From Clostridiales bacterium (GTDB lineage: Bacteria; Bacillota; Clostridia; Saccharofermentanales; Saccharofermentanaceae): 64,000 nt of DNA. The number at the start of each line of letters is the position of its first letter. Within the stretch, counting starts at the first letter, position 1. The notes below the pieces were generated by a model. The model worked only from the letters and a program-made list of their open reading frames with translations, was not told the origin of the DNA and ran no database searches. The position numbers and the translations under genes are program-made. Positions 35,937 to 43,425 of this stretch are shown in pieces. The stretch is taken from assembly GCA_017554745.1 (NCBI GenBank), contig JAFZHS010000006.1:1-64000 (forward strand), in the 5' to 3' direction.

Positions 35937-37000
35937 ACGGACAAAAACTTAAGGAACTCCTCTGCTGTCATCTTCTTTATCTCGGCATGACCGATCTTAT
36001 TTACAAGTATAACCGATAAAGTATCGCCGCGTTTCTTTTTATCGTTCATGGCGCCTTGAGCGATCGCTTCGGGTGTAATGTCATCTGTTACGGGGAGCTT
36101 ATAGAGCGCAAGAAGATCCTTCATCTTATCAGCATCTTCTTTTGCAAGGGTTCCTGCTCTTACACACGCATCGATAACGATGCCCATGCCCTTTGCGACA
36201 CAGATCCCGTGAGGCTTTGTAAAGCCGCTGTCGCGCTCGATTACGTGTCCGACTGTGTGACCGAAGTTCAACGTCTGGCGTCTGCCGTTATCAGTCTCAT
36301 CTTCGCCTACCACACTTGCTTTGTCAGACACATTCATGTAAACGATCTCTTCCAAAAGATCTTCATCAGATCTTATGTCGCCGTCCGCCTTCTCAAGCTT
36401 GTCGAAAAGCTCAAGATCCATGATGAACGCGTGCTTAATAACCTCGCCCATTCCTTCGGTAAACACTTCATCGGGAAGGGTCTTTAAGAATGAGATATCT
36501 TCAAGAACAAGTGACGGCTGCCAGAAAGCTCCGACCTGGTTCTTGCCCATCGGGATGTCGATGCCTGTCTTGCCTCCGACAGACGCGTCCACCATAGCAA
36601 GGAGCGAAGTCGGGAGCTGGATGACCCTGATGCCGCGAAGGAAAGTTGCTGCCGCAAAGCCGGCCATGTCGGTAGTAACGCCGCCGCCAAGACCTACCAC
36701 AAAGTCAGTCCTGGTAAAGCCCGCTTCGGCCATCTTGTTCCACATGCCGGCGATCTCGTTTATGTTTTTACTCTGTTCGCCGGCTTCGAAAACATAATCG
36801 GTAACTTCAAAGCCTGCGCCTTCAAGCTGTGATTTAACCTGATCAAGATAGAGAGCGGCAACGTTAGTCTCGGATACGATCAATGCCTTAAGAGCGCCGG
36901 GGCAGACTCTTTTCGCCTCGTCGCCAAGTGCTTCTGCGGCATTCTTTCCGATAAGGACATCGTAGCTTTTAGATGCTGCGTTTACGTGAACTGTCCTCAT
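35933..37000 (-). CDS. aroB: 3-dehydroquinate synthase
   Basis: 355 residues with the NAD-binding GLGGGVTTDMAGFAAATF and active-site segments PTSLLAMVDASVGGKTGID, KNQVGAFWQP, GMGEVIKHAFI and NFGHTVGH. It cyclises DAHP to 3-dehydroquinate. It overlaps tyrA upstream and aroA downstream by ATGA, and GGAGG precedes the start. Confidence 0.97.
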   Translation of the reverse strand: MRTVHVNAASKSYDVLIGKNAAEALGDEAKRVCPGALKALIVSETNVAALYLDQVKSQLEGAGFEVTDYVFEAGEQSKNINEIAGMWNKMAEAGFTRTDFVVGLGGGVTTDMAGFAAATFLRGIRVIQLPTSLLAMVDASVGGKTGIDIPMGKNQVGAFWQPSLVLEDISFLKTLPDEVFTEGMGEVIKHAFIMDLELFDKLEKADGDIRSDEDLLEEIVYMNVSDKASVVGEDETDNGRRQTLNFGHTVGHVIERDSGFTKPHGICVAKGMGIVIDACVRAGTLAKEDADKMKDLLALYKLPVTDDITPEAIAQGAMNDKKKRGDTLSVILVNKIGHAEIKKMTAEEFLKFLSV

Positions 37001-37839
37001 ATTCCGTCTACCTCCTCCTTGATCCTTCTTCCTTCATCGAGAAGGTCACGAAGGCCGTCGAAATCATCTTCAACCAATGCTTTTCTGTATTTCGCAAGTT
37101 CTTCCTGAAGATGGTCGATCTCGAAGATCAGGTTATCCTTGTTCTCCAAAAAGAGCTGTGTCCACATCGTGGGATTGAGCCAAGCGACTCTCGTCATGTC
37201 CTTATATGAACCGGCAGAGAATCCCTTGTGATTCCTTGAAGAAGGGCTCTTGATGTAAGCATTAGATACGAGGTGAGCCATCTGCGAGGTAAAGGCGATC
37301 ATCTTGTCGTGCTCATCGGCGTGCGAGAGATGGTAGCTTCCGAATCCGCAGGGCGAGAGAAGGTTCTTGACTCTGTCGAGCAGGAACATGTCGTCGAATC
37401 TCGGCGGTACTACTACCATAGGTGCGCCGAAGAACATGTCTGATCTCGCGTGCGTCATGCCGGAGAATTTTGTTCCTGCCATCGGGTGGCAGCCGACGAA
37501 AAGCAAGCCGTTTTCTTCAGCGATCTTAAAGCACTTCTCGCATACTAATCTCTTCGTACCGCACGCATCGATTATCATGCCGTCTTTATTGAAATATTCC
37601 TTATGTGCTTCCATCCAGTTGATGCTTGCTTCGGGGTACAAAGACAGGATTACGAGATCGCATTTTCCGAGGTTCTCATCTGTCAGTTCTTCATCAATGA
37701 TGCCCTGCATCTTTGCCATCTGCGTAATGCTGTTCGTACGGTTCCAGCCGTAAACGGTTGCTTCCTCGTCACTCTTGTAAGCCTTTGCAAATGAGGCTCC
37801 GATAAGACCTAATCCGACTACGCCGACTGTCATCTTCAT
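36997..37839 (-). CDS. tyrA: Prephenate dehydrogenase
   Basis: 280 residues. The Rossmann start VGVVGLGLIGASFAKAY is followed by VGCHPMAGTKFSG (substrate and catalytic His loop) and DEHDKMIAFTSQMAHLVSNA. It oxidises prephenate to 4-hydroxyphenylpyruvate for Tyr synthesis. There is no C-terminal ACT domain, so feedback control may lie at the leader attenuator or at the first enzyme. A terminator-like hairpin separates it from the DAHP synthase gene. Confidence 0.95.
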   Translation of the reverse strand: MKMTVGVVGLGLIGASFAKAYKSDEEATVYGWNRTNSITQMAKMQGIIDEELTDENLGKCDLVILSLYPEASINWMEAHKEYFNKDGMIIDACGTKRLVCEKCFKIAEENGLLFVGCHPMAGTKFSGMTHARSDMFFGAPMVVVPPRFDDMFLLDRVKNLLSPCGFGSYHLSHADEHDKMIAFTSQMAHLVSNAYIKSPSSRNHKGFSAGSYKDMTRVAWLNPTMWTQLFLENKDNLIFEIDHLQEELAKYRKALVEDDFDGLRDLLDEGRRIKEEVDGI

Positions 37840-37893
37840 GTTGAATACACTTCCTTTTCGAACTGTTAATGGTGCTCATATGAGAGCTGATAT

Positions 37894-37921
37894 AAAAAGA
37901 CGCTGATAAGAAATCAGCGTC
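37894..37921 (-). terminator. Terminator between DAHP synthase and tyrA
   Basis: Perfect GACGCTGAT / ATCAGCGTC stem (37899-37907, 37913-37921) followed on the minus strand by TTTTTATAT. A palindrome CTCATATGAG follows at 37876-37885. It would reduce read-through from aroF into the rest of the operon. Confidence 0.75.
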
Positions 37922-37926
37922 AATGA

Positions 37927-38925
37927 TCACAGAATGCTTCTTGCCTTTGCGATCGCGTCCATAACCTCAGTGAACTGCGCAGGTGTGAGCTGCTGGGCTG
38001 CATCAGAGAGGGCCTTCTCGGGATTGCAGTGAACTTCGATCTCCAATGCATCCGCGCCTGAGACGACAGCTGCCATCGACATCGGCTTGATGAGATTTGA
38101 CTTGCCCGTGGCATGCGAAGGGTCACCTACGACAGGCAGGTGTGTGATCTGCTTCAATACTGAGATGGCGCTTACGTCGAAAGTATTTCTCGTGTATGTC
38201 TCGTAAGTCCTGATTCCTCTCTCGCAGAGAATAACGTTCGGGTTGCCCTCGCTCATGATGTACTCGGCACTCATAAGGAGTTCCTTGATGGTGGCAGAAA
38301 GTCCTCTCTTCAAAAGGATCGGCTTGCCTGTCTTACCTAATGCTTTAAGAAGGTCAAAGTTCTGCATGTTGCGTGCGCCGACCTGAAGGAAATCCACGTC
38401 TTCAAATACCGGGATCTGCTCAGGGCTCATGATCTCGGAGCAGATCGGAAGACCTGTCTCCTTCTTAGCTTCGAGCAAAAGTTTGATGCCCTCTTCGTGG
38501 AGACCCTGGAAATCGTAAGGAGAGGTTCTGGGCTTGAACGCGCCGCCTCTTAAGATCGTTGCGCCGCATGCCTTAACTGCCTTGGCAGCATTCATGATCT
38601 GCTCTTCACTCTCGACAGAGCAGGGACCGGCGATGACTGCGAAATTGCCTCCGCCGATCTTTACGCCGCCTATGTCGATAACAGTATCTTCGGGATGGAA
38701 CTTCCGATTTGCCTTCTTAAATGTCTCGGATACTCTCGTGACCTTCTCAATAATGTCTAAGCCCTGGAGCATATCGATATCGACTGTCGATGTGTCGCCG
38801 ATAAGTCCTAAGACTGTGCAAAACTCGCCCTTTGACTCATTGACCTTGAGGCCCTTGTCTTCGAACCAGTTGATAAGGCTGTTGATCTGTTCTCTTGTAG
38901 CCGTGTTCTTCAATACTGCAATCAT
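37927..38925 (-). CDS. aroF: 3-deoxy-7-phosphoheptulonate (DAHP) synthase, AroF/KDO8P-related type
   Basis: 332 residues from the ATG at 38925 (GGAGA upstream). The ORF extends to 39033 only through the attenuator terminator. Residues 1-70 are a ferredoxin/ACT-like regulatory domain. Then comes the barrel: [67 protein letters not shown]. It condenses PEP and erythrose-4-P, the entry to the aromatic pathway. It lies directly behind a Tyr/Phe-rich leader and terminator. Confidence 0.96.
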   Translation of the reverse strand: MIAVLKNTATREQINSLINWFEDKGLKVNESKGEFCTVLGLIGDTSTVDIDMLQGLDIIEKVTRVSETFKKANRKFHPEDTVIDIGGVKIGGGNFAVIAGPCSVESEEQIMNAAKAVKACGATILRGGAFKPRTSPYDFQGLHEEGIKLLLEAKKETGLPICSEIMSPEQIPVFEDVDFLQVGARNMQNFDLLKALGKTGKPILLKRGLSATIKELLMSAEYIMSEGNPNVILCERGIRTYETYTRNTFDVSAISVLKQITHLPVVGDPSHATGKSNLIKPMSMAAVVSGADALEIEVHCNPEKALSDAAQQLTPAQFTEVMDAIAKARSIL

Positions 38926-38990
38926 GTTTTTGTCTCCTTCTATTTTAAACGGGTTACGCGTCCCTTCCGGCCGCTGATTTAACTTGAATA

Positions 38991-39027
38991 AAAAACGCTG
39001 CGGGGCTTTAGCGTACCCTGCAGCGTT
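38991..39027 (-). terminator. Attenuator terminator upstream of aroF
   Basis: AACGCTGC / GCAGCGTT stem (39020-39027 with 38994-39001), with further inner GGG/CCC pairs, followed on the minus strand by TTTTTTATT. It lies between the leader peptide stop and the aroF start. Its loop-side sequence CTAAAGCC can instead pair with GGCTTT near 39067-39076, which could be the antiterminator. Confidence 0.82.
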
Positions 39028-39077
39028 ATTCAAATCAAATCAACTCTTTGGTTTCTTTGGCGCTAGCAAAAGCCGCT

Positions 39078-39140
39078 TTAGTTCGTCTCCCTAAAGTAGT
39101 AGTAATAGCTATACGCATAAAAGAAAACCGCAGTCTTCAT
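39078..39140 (-). CDS. Tyr/Phe-rich leader peptide of the aro operon attenuator
   Basis: 20 codons. The centre reads FFYAYSYYYYF: six Tyr and three Phe in eleven codons, exactly what a ribosome-stalling sensor of Tyr/Phe charging needs. AAGGAG lies 8 nt before the ATG. A terminator follows 51 nt after the stop and then aroF, the first enzyme of aromatic synthesis. The start region sits in the loop of a 9-bp hairpin (39126-39134 with 39162-39170). The family parallel is pheA/trp leader attenuation. The reading is direct from sequence; function is inferred. Confidence 0.88.
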   Translation of the reverse strand: MKTAVFFYAYSYYYYFRETN

Positions 39141-39170
39141 AAGGAACTCTCCTTGAATTAAACTGCGGTT

Positions 39171-39199
39171 ATTAAATCACACCTTCTTGCATATTGCAA
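39171..39199 (-). promoter_or_regulatory. Probable promoter of the aro operon leader
   Basis: On the minus strand TTGCAA (39194-39199), 17 nt, TTTAAT (39171-39176). The predicted start lies near 39164, only about 25 nt before the leader ATG, leaving the short leader expected for attenuation. Confidence 0.55.
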
Positions 39200-39218
39200 C
39201 AACTAATACCTGACGGAT

Positions 39219-39740
39219 TTATGCGAAGTCTTCCAATCCTGTCTTCTCATGGATCAGCTCGATAACGCTGTCCGGCTCCATGTTGAGCGCGACCGCGATC
39301 TCGTTATTGACCCTGTTCCTAGCATCGATCAGCGCGCGCTCGTCCTGCGCGTTGAGATGCTTGCCTTCCTTGGCGAGCTCTTCGGCATGTCTGTTGATCA
39401 GATAGATCAGTCCGACGATGTCTTCCCTGCTGCCGTTAACGATAATGTCCGTAAAAGTAGCCTTGCGCTCATTGCGGTCCTCGATCCAGCTGCAGTTGTC
39501 GATCGGGAGCTTGTCCAGGAGCGCGATGGCCTCCTTCTTGGACGCGACCGGTCTGATCCTGCTGACCTGAGCCTCGTTGTTGAGCGGAACATATACATAT
39601 TGTGATCTTGCAACAAAGAGAGGCTTGAGAACGTAATATTTCTGCGGCTTCTCTTTGAAAAAGCTGATATCTTTAATGTCGTCGATCTGGCAGACGCCGC
39701 TGCCCGCGTAAACGATGTTGTCACCTACTTTGAAGCCCAT
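39219..39740 (-). CDS. CarD-family RNA polymerase-interacting regulator
   Basis: 173 residues; GGGAGG lies 5 nt before the ATG. MGFKVGDNIVYAGSGVCQIDDI begins a CarD/CdnL/TRCF-type RNAP interaction domain (residues 1-65), followed by an all-helical DNA-contacting C-terminal domain. Such proteins stabilise open complexes at many promoters. It lies upstream of the aro leader on the same strand, with that operon having its own promoter. Confidence 0.9.
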   Translation of the reverse strand: MGFKVGDNIVYAGSGVCQIDDIKDISFFKEKPQKYYVLKPLFVARSQYVYVPLNNEAQVSRIRPVASKKEAIALLDKLPIDNCSWIEDRNERKATFTDIIVNGSREDIVGLIYLINRHAEELAKEGKHLNAQDERALIDARNRVNNEIAVALNMEPDSVIELIHEKTGLEDFA

Positions 39741-39973
39741 CTAAACCTCCCTTTCATAAATTAGTCAAAAAATTTTATAAAAATCGCGAAAAACTATTTG
39801 TAAAAAACGAATTATGGTATATACTACAAGATTTATTTTAGCATGTGCATAAGAGAATTGCCCGTAGACAATTTCTACAAAAAACGCTCTATTTCGGCAC
39901 TTTCGTTTGACTTTGTCAGGTTTTCGGGGCGGATTTTGGGGCAAATCTCAGGCAGGAGCCACGCGCTTTGCCC

Positions 39974-41452
39974 TTATGCCTTTTCGCAGGCTTCCTTGAT
40001 CCTGTCGATCACGATCTCCAGGGCCTTTATGCGCGCATATTTCTTATCGACAGACTCGAGAATGTACCATGGTGCGAACTCGGTCGACGTCTTTTTTATC
40101 ATCTCGTCTATCGCCGTCTCGTACTTGTCCCATTTCTCGCGGTTGCGCCAGTCCTCATCAGTGATCTTCCACTGCTTCTCGGGATTTGCCTGACGCTCCT
40201 TGAAGCGCTTGAGCTGCGTGCGCTTGTCGATCTGCACCCAGAACTTTATGACAACGGCACCCCAGTCGGTGAGCTCCTTCTCGAATTCGTTGATCTCGTT
40301 ATAGGCACGCTGCCAGTCATTCTCGGAGCAGAATCCTTCTATACGCTCTACCATGACCCTGCCGTACCATGTGCGGTCAAAGATCGCGATGTGACCTGTC
40401 CTCGGGAGCCTCGTCCAGAATCTCCAGAGGAAATGTCTGTTCTTCTCATGCGGCTCCGGGCTCGCGATGGGCAGCACCTCATAACCTCTCGGATCGAGCG
40501 CTCCCGTGATCCTCTTGATGTTGCCGCCCTTGCCTGCAGCGTCCCAGCCCTCATATGCAATAATGACCGGGATCTTCTTTCTGTAGATCTTGTTGTGCAG
40601 GTCTCTTAATTCATCCTGGAGCTCATCGAGCTTAGCCTCGTACTCCTCGTCTGTCAGCTCTTTGCCCTTGAGCTCGATCTCCTTGAGGAGCGGAGTCTTC
40701 TTGAGCGGGAAAACATTCTGCAGGATAGGCGCTGCCGTATTCTTGTTCTTGAGCGCCGTCTCGATACCCTGGTTCAGGAACTCCAGTACCTGGAGCTCTG
40801 CGAATTTCTTGTCCTTGCTGTCAATGATGTACCACGGCGCCGTCGGATTATTCGTATCCTTCAGGTACTGGTCGTACACCTCAATAGCTTCATCGTAGTG
40901 CTTGTTCTCATAGAGGTCGCCCTTGTCGACACGCCACTTCGTATCCTTGTCGTCCAGGAGCTTTTCGAGGCGCTCCCTCTGCTCCTTCTTGCCTATATGG
41001 AAGAAGAATTTCATAACGAGATAACCGTTGTCGACGAGCGTCCTCTCCGTCCTGTTGATCGATTCGATCGTCTCCTCATATTCCTTGTCGCTTAAGACCT
41101 CTTCCATCCTGGCATCCGTGACTTCCTCCATCCAGAACGTGTCATAAAAAGCGAACTTGCCCTTCTCGGGGATCTCCTTCATGTACCTGTACAGGAACGG
41201 ATATCTGAGCTCCTCCTTGGAAGGCTTCGGAAATGTCTTGACCCTGAAAAATCTCGGATCGATATTTTTAATGATCTTACCGAGCACGCTGCCCTTGCCG
41301 GCAGCGCCCCATCCTTCGAAGATGACCATTACGGGAAGCCCTGCTTCCTTGATCTTCATCTGCGCTGCGAAAAGCTTACTTCTCTCGTCTTCTATCCTCT
41401 TGGCCAGCTCCTCTTCTTCGGGCTTTGCCATCTTCACAAAATCCTTAAGCAT
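39974..41452 (-). CDS. Two-domain PPK2 polyphosphate:nucleotide phosphotransferase
   Basis: 492 residues with tandem PPK2 domains. The first has Walker A FEGWGAAGKGS and a degenerate Walker B (FYDTFWMEEV). The second has YEGWDAAGKGGNIKR and a full FDRTWYGRVMVERIEG. Two-domain PPK2 enzymes (class II, PAP type) use polyphosphate to phosphorylate AMP to ADP, with the C-terminal domain active. GGAGG precedes the ATG. It is monocistronic; about 230 nt upstream of CarD on the other side hold no gene. Confidence 0.92.
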   Translation of the reverse strand: MLKDFVKMAKPEEEELAKRIEDERSKLFAAQMKIKEAGLPVMVIFEGWGAAGKGSVLGKIIKNIDPRFFRVKTFPKPSKEELRYPFLYRYMKEIPEKGKFAFYDTFWMEEVTDARMEEVLSDKEYEETIESINRTERTLVDNGYLVMKFFFHIGKKEQRERLEKLLDDKDTKWRVDKGDLYENKHYDEAIEVYDQYLKDTNNPTAPWYIIDSKDKKFAELQVLEFLNQGIETALKNKNTAAPILQNVFPLKKTPLLKEIELKGKELTDEEYEAKLDELQDELRDLHNKIYRKKIPVIIAYEGWDAAGKGGNIKRITGALDPRGYEVLPIASPEPHEKNRHFLWRFWTRLPRTGHIAIFDRTWYGRVMVERIEGFCSENDWQRAYNEINEFEKELTDWGAVVIKFWVQIDKRTQLKRFKERQANPEKQWKITDEDWRNREKWDKYETAIDEMIKKTSTEFAPWYILESVDKKYARIKALEIVIDRIKEACEKA

Positions 41453-41581
41453 ATGAGACCTCCGATCTTAACAAAAACGGTCCTTACCACTTAATTATGT
41501 AAACCCTAAAGATTATTTGTAAATTGGGATTTGTATGCTTTTAGAGGAATTCAATTGTGCAATTAGAACATGCCCTTGCTG

Positions 41582-42610
41582 TCAGGCACCGGTCTTCAGG
41601 AGTCTGTCGAGGCCGCTTCTCAGTTTTTTATTGAACCCGATTAAGTCTTTGCCCTTTTCGATCAGCACGGATATCAGAAGGCTTGCCGAAAAACAGATAA
41701 TGAAAGCAAGATACGGATCGGTCAGACCGGCCTTGGGGAATACAACGTTATAGAAAACAGAATGAATATAGAAAATGTCTGCTGAATATGTGCCCAGTTT
41801 CTCAAAGAGCAGCGATGCCTTATCGTCACTTCTGAGCATATATACTGCCGCTATCACAAAGATGGCAAAAACCGTGGAAAACGGATCAAATCTTAAATAT
41901 ATGTTTTCGGAGACATAGGGAATATACTCATTTCTCAGGCACAGCAACACAAAGAAGATAACTGCCGCTCCCGCTATGGCAGGCCACCGCCAGATACCGC
42001 TGATCTTAGGGAATTTCGAGAAAACTTTGTATTTGTAGAACAGTATTCCGATGACAACGATCATCAGGTACTCATCAAGATATCCGCCGTAGGTGTAGTA
42101 GATCTTCCATTTGAAGAACCACACGATCAGAAGAACGGGGATAACCGAGAACCACTTAAGTTTTGTGACAACAAAATATATACCCGGGAACAACACTATG
42201 ATCAGGAGCAGCATGCTTATATACCAGCCGCTGACGAAAGCCGGTGTGCCAAAATAAAAAGACAGGTTGAACAGGTCCAGGATCCAGATGTAGATCGGGC
42301 CGGAATAATACTCAACGACCGACACAGGCGCAACGCACAGATTTATTATCAGGATCACGATATTGCATATCCACAAGGGGATATAAAGCAACGCCAGCCT
42401 TTTTAAGACGAATTTGAAATAGTGTTTAGGAGACAGTTTCTCGATCTGTGAAGAAAGACCGTATGCCGAAATAAAAAGAAATATCCATACCACGATCCGT
42501 AAATTGGCCTTGATAGGATATATCGCGCCGTCCATTAACCAGTTGTGATGAAATACCAATAACAGGATCGACAGACCTTTAAGAAATAATGTGTCTCGTT
42601 TGGTAATCAT
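41582..42610 (-). CDS. Acyltransferase-3 family membrane protein
   Basis: 342 residues with about ten hydrophobic segments. The start (KRDTLFLKGLSILLLVFHHNWLM) carries the family His pair, here preceded by Lys rather than the more usual Arg. The family transfers acyl groups to extracytoplasmic glycans. There is no strong ribosome-binding site. A terminator for the 48-codon gene lies just upstream, so it must have its own promoter or depend on read-through. Confidence 0.82.
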   Translation of the reverse strand: MITKRDTLFLKGLSILLLVFHHNWLMDGAIYPIKANLRIVVWIFLFISAYGLSSQIEKLSPKHYFKFVLKRLALLYIPLWICNIVILIINLCVAPVSVVEYYSGPIYIWILDLFNLSFYFGTPAFVSGWYISMLLLIIVLFPGIYFVVTKLKWFSVIPVLLIVWFFKWKIYYTYGGYLDEYLMIVVIGILFYKYKVFSKFPKISGIWRWPAIAGAAVIFFVLLCLRNEYIPYVSENIYLRFDPFSTVFAIFVIAAVYMLRSDDKASLLFEKLGTYSADIFYIHSVFYNVVFPKAGLTDPYLAFIICFSASLLISVLIEKGKDLIGFNKKLRSGLDRLLKTGA

Positions 42611-42648
42611 AGGTCTTATTATCGGAACTGTTTTTCTTCCTTTTAATC

Positions 42649-42669
42649 AAAAAAGGGGCACCCGCCCCT
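42649..42669 (-). terminator. Strong terminator of the 48-codon gene
   Basis: AGGGGC-GGGT-GCCCCT stem-loop on the minus strand followed by TTTTTTGATT, 37 nt after the small gene's stop. Confidence 0.88.
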
Positions 42670-42705
42670 CTGCTATCAATTAAGATATCCTACACTGCCG
42701 GCAGC

Positions 42706-42852
42706 TCAGCTTGCTCTGATCTCTTCGAGAAGGGTCTCGAAATCAACTCTCTCGAGCTCGACTTCCTCGTTCAGCGCTTCAATGCTTACACCAGCCATTG
42801 AAATGATGCTCTGCTCGCTGTCACTTTTTTGATCGTAAGATAAATCATCCAT
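42706..42852 (-). CDS. 48-residue acidic peptide, unknown; candidate precursor
   Basis: 48 codons from the ATG at 42852. AAGGTG lies 8 nt upstream and a strong terminator lies 37 nt downstream, so the unit looks like a discrete short transcript. The peptide is very acidic (Glu/Asp-rich helix from about residue 25), has no Cys, His or Pro, and ends in Arg-Ala-Ser. It lies about 600 bp from a PqqD/HprK-like/S26/ABC cassette on the same strand, separated by a convergent plus-strand gene. It could be a modified-peptide precursor, but the absence of a recognisable core makes this weak. Confidence 0.6.
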   Translation of the reverse strand: MDDLSYDQKSDSEQSIISMAGVSIEALNEEVELERVDFETLLEEIRAS

Positions 42853-42997
42853 AACAGAAACACCTTATTAAGTTATTTCCCGTATTCTACTACTACATCT
42901 CACGATTTTTTTATGACATTTTAAAACGTAACACAAACATCATATTACAGACACCTGCCCCTTCTTCTCAAAAACATTTGCAGTTACGGGGCAATAA

Positions 42998-43423
42998 ATG
43001 TATCATTACTGCATGAATAAACAGAAGTTGACAATTATTTTATCTGTAACAGCAGCCGTTCTTATGGTTGTTTTGATCGTTCTCATCGCTGCACGCTCAT
43101 GCGGCAAGCAGGACACCCTGGTCGAAGAGCCTTCGGGCAGCGTCACGGTTTCTGATGCAACCGTCAGTGAGTCTGAAGAAAGCTCTTCAGATACTGAAGC
43201 GACCACCACGGAAGAGCCCGGCGAAGTTATCATTGGTATCGACGACGACATTACAGAGAGCAATGCTGACCAGACAAATGCAAGCTCCGGCGGTTCTAAT
43301 GGCGGAAGCGGATCCGGCAGCGGCTCGAACAGCGGATCGAACAGCGGTTCAAATGAAGGTTCAGAAAGCAGCGAAGGTGACGGCGTGATCGAGCTGCCTT
43401 TCGTCCCGGCTGACGAAATCTGA
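42998..43423 (+). CDS. Single-TM Ser/Gly/Asn-rich extracytoplasmic protein
   Basis: 141 residues (an alternative ATG lies at 43013, five codons in). One N-terminal TM segment (about 8-30) is followed by an acidic Ser/Thr/Glu stretch and a low-complexity SGSGSNSGSN tract (about 95-125), ending with VIELPFVPADEI. No domain is recognised. It lies between the small peptide gene and the ABC exporter, convergent with the latter (3 nt between stops). The ribosome-binding site is weak. Confidence 0.6.
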   Translation: MYHYCMNKQKLTIILSVTAAVLMVVLIVLIAARSCGKQDTLVEEPSGSVTVSDATVSESEESSSDTEATTTEEPGEVIIGIDDDITESNADQTNASSGGSNGGSGSGSGSNSGSNSGSNEGSESSEGDGVIELPFVPADEI

Positions 43424-43425
43424 TA

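Noticed and set aside
37927..39033. Longer DAHP synthase start at 39033
   Set aside because: The added 36 codons run through the attenuator terminator and have no ribosome-binding site. The ATG at 38925 has one.
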